A DNA stretch of 14,298 nt from positions 1 to 14,298 of the forward strand of contig NZ_CALINL010000059.1 of NCBI RefSeq assembly GCF_938045225.1, given 5' to 3'. Under the pieces are notes generated by a model. The model ran no database searches, was not told where the DNA came from, and worked only from the letters and a program-made list of their open reading frames with translations. The position numbers and the translations under genes are program-made. Of this stretch, positions 14,048 through 14,298 are shown one piece after another. How positions within the stretch are numbered: the stretch's first letter is position 1; each line of letters starts with the position of its first letter. The DNA comes from an uncultured Campylobacter sp. (GTDB lineage: Bacteria > Campylobacterota > Campylobacteria > Campylobacterales > Campylobacteraceae).

Positions 14048-14298
14048 AGCGATCTCCTTGTATAAAATTTATTTATCTATTATTATACTAATCTTATTAA
14101 TCCATTAAGTATTATAGCCTATTGTCTTAATTTTAGCAACATATTTTATTTTTTAAGTATTATTTTAAATTTGGCATTCAAACCGCATCAATAAATCACT
14201 TTGTTGAGTTTTTATAATAAAAATAACTCTATAATTTAACAAAAATATAACTATAAAATCAGAAGATGGGCATATAAAAGTTGAAAGACCTAATGATG
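14048..14298. promoter_or_regulatory. AT-rich upstream region of the Sel1-repeat gene
   Basis: On the minus strand a perfect TATAAT lies at 14082-14087, about 35 bases before the start codon, and a second one at 14111-14116. Either could be the -10 box. The rest is strongly AT-rich and has no gene. At the right edge TTG-AAA-GAC-CTA-ATG-ATG (from 14281) could be the beginning of a plus-strand gene, but it is too short to judge. Confidence 0.4.

Noticed and set aside
13787..14065. Plus-strand ORF opposite the Sel1-repeat gene
   Set aside because: Antisense to a clear Sel1-repeat coding region; Arg-rich product without motifs.
14281..14298. Possible start of a plus-strand gene at the right edge (TTG-AAA-GAC)
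   Set aside because: Only six codons are visible and there is no clear ribosome site.

Overview
The window looks like an epsilonproteobacterial chromosome, most likely a Campylobacter of the higher-GC oral group (C. showae, C. rectus or C. curvus relatives). Three things suggest this: the very frequent AAATTT word in and between genes, the ilvE/SPFH/DUF2393 gene neighbourhood, and a cysteine-rich Sel1 (Hcp-like) protein. The species was not determined. No tRNA, rRNA, CRISPR array, transposase or integrase was seen.

Left part (1-4680). A DsbA/DsbL-like periplasmic thiol oxidase, cut by the window edge on the minus strand, is divergent from a complete periplasmic arylsulfate sulfotransferase (AssT). 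AssT keeps its catalytic residues and the cysteine pair that DsbL oxidises in the E. coli system, so enzyme and dedicated oxidase appear to be a functional pair. After a hairpin terminator comes a 0.4 kb intergenic region with two tandem long hairpins. Next are a DUF3737 beta-helix protein and a 279-residue protein I do not recognise.

Middle part (4796-9159). A same-strand run holds ilvE, an SPFH/band-7 membrane protein 8 bases later, hisIE after a terminator and a hairpin, then two small membrane proteins of the DUF2393 type whose stop and start codons overlap. HisIE carries an unusual insertion of about 55 residues, rich in Asn and Gln, inside its PRA-PH domain.

Right part (9160-14298). 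Coding density drops here and the annotated genes are on the minus strand. An AT-rich stretch without a recognisable gene is followed by aquaporin Z (close to the E. coli protein, with a promoter and terminator that can be read), then a second poor stretch with short gene-like fragments. A 5'-nucleotidase-type metallophosphatase without a signal peptide comes next. The last gene is a secreted cysteine-rich Sel1-repeat protein broken by five one-base indels, all in A-runs. Correcting them gives a clean 348-residue reading frame with an ideal signal peptide, which makes this the most striking anomaly of the window. The right part reads as accessory sequence.
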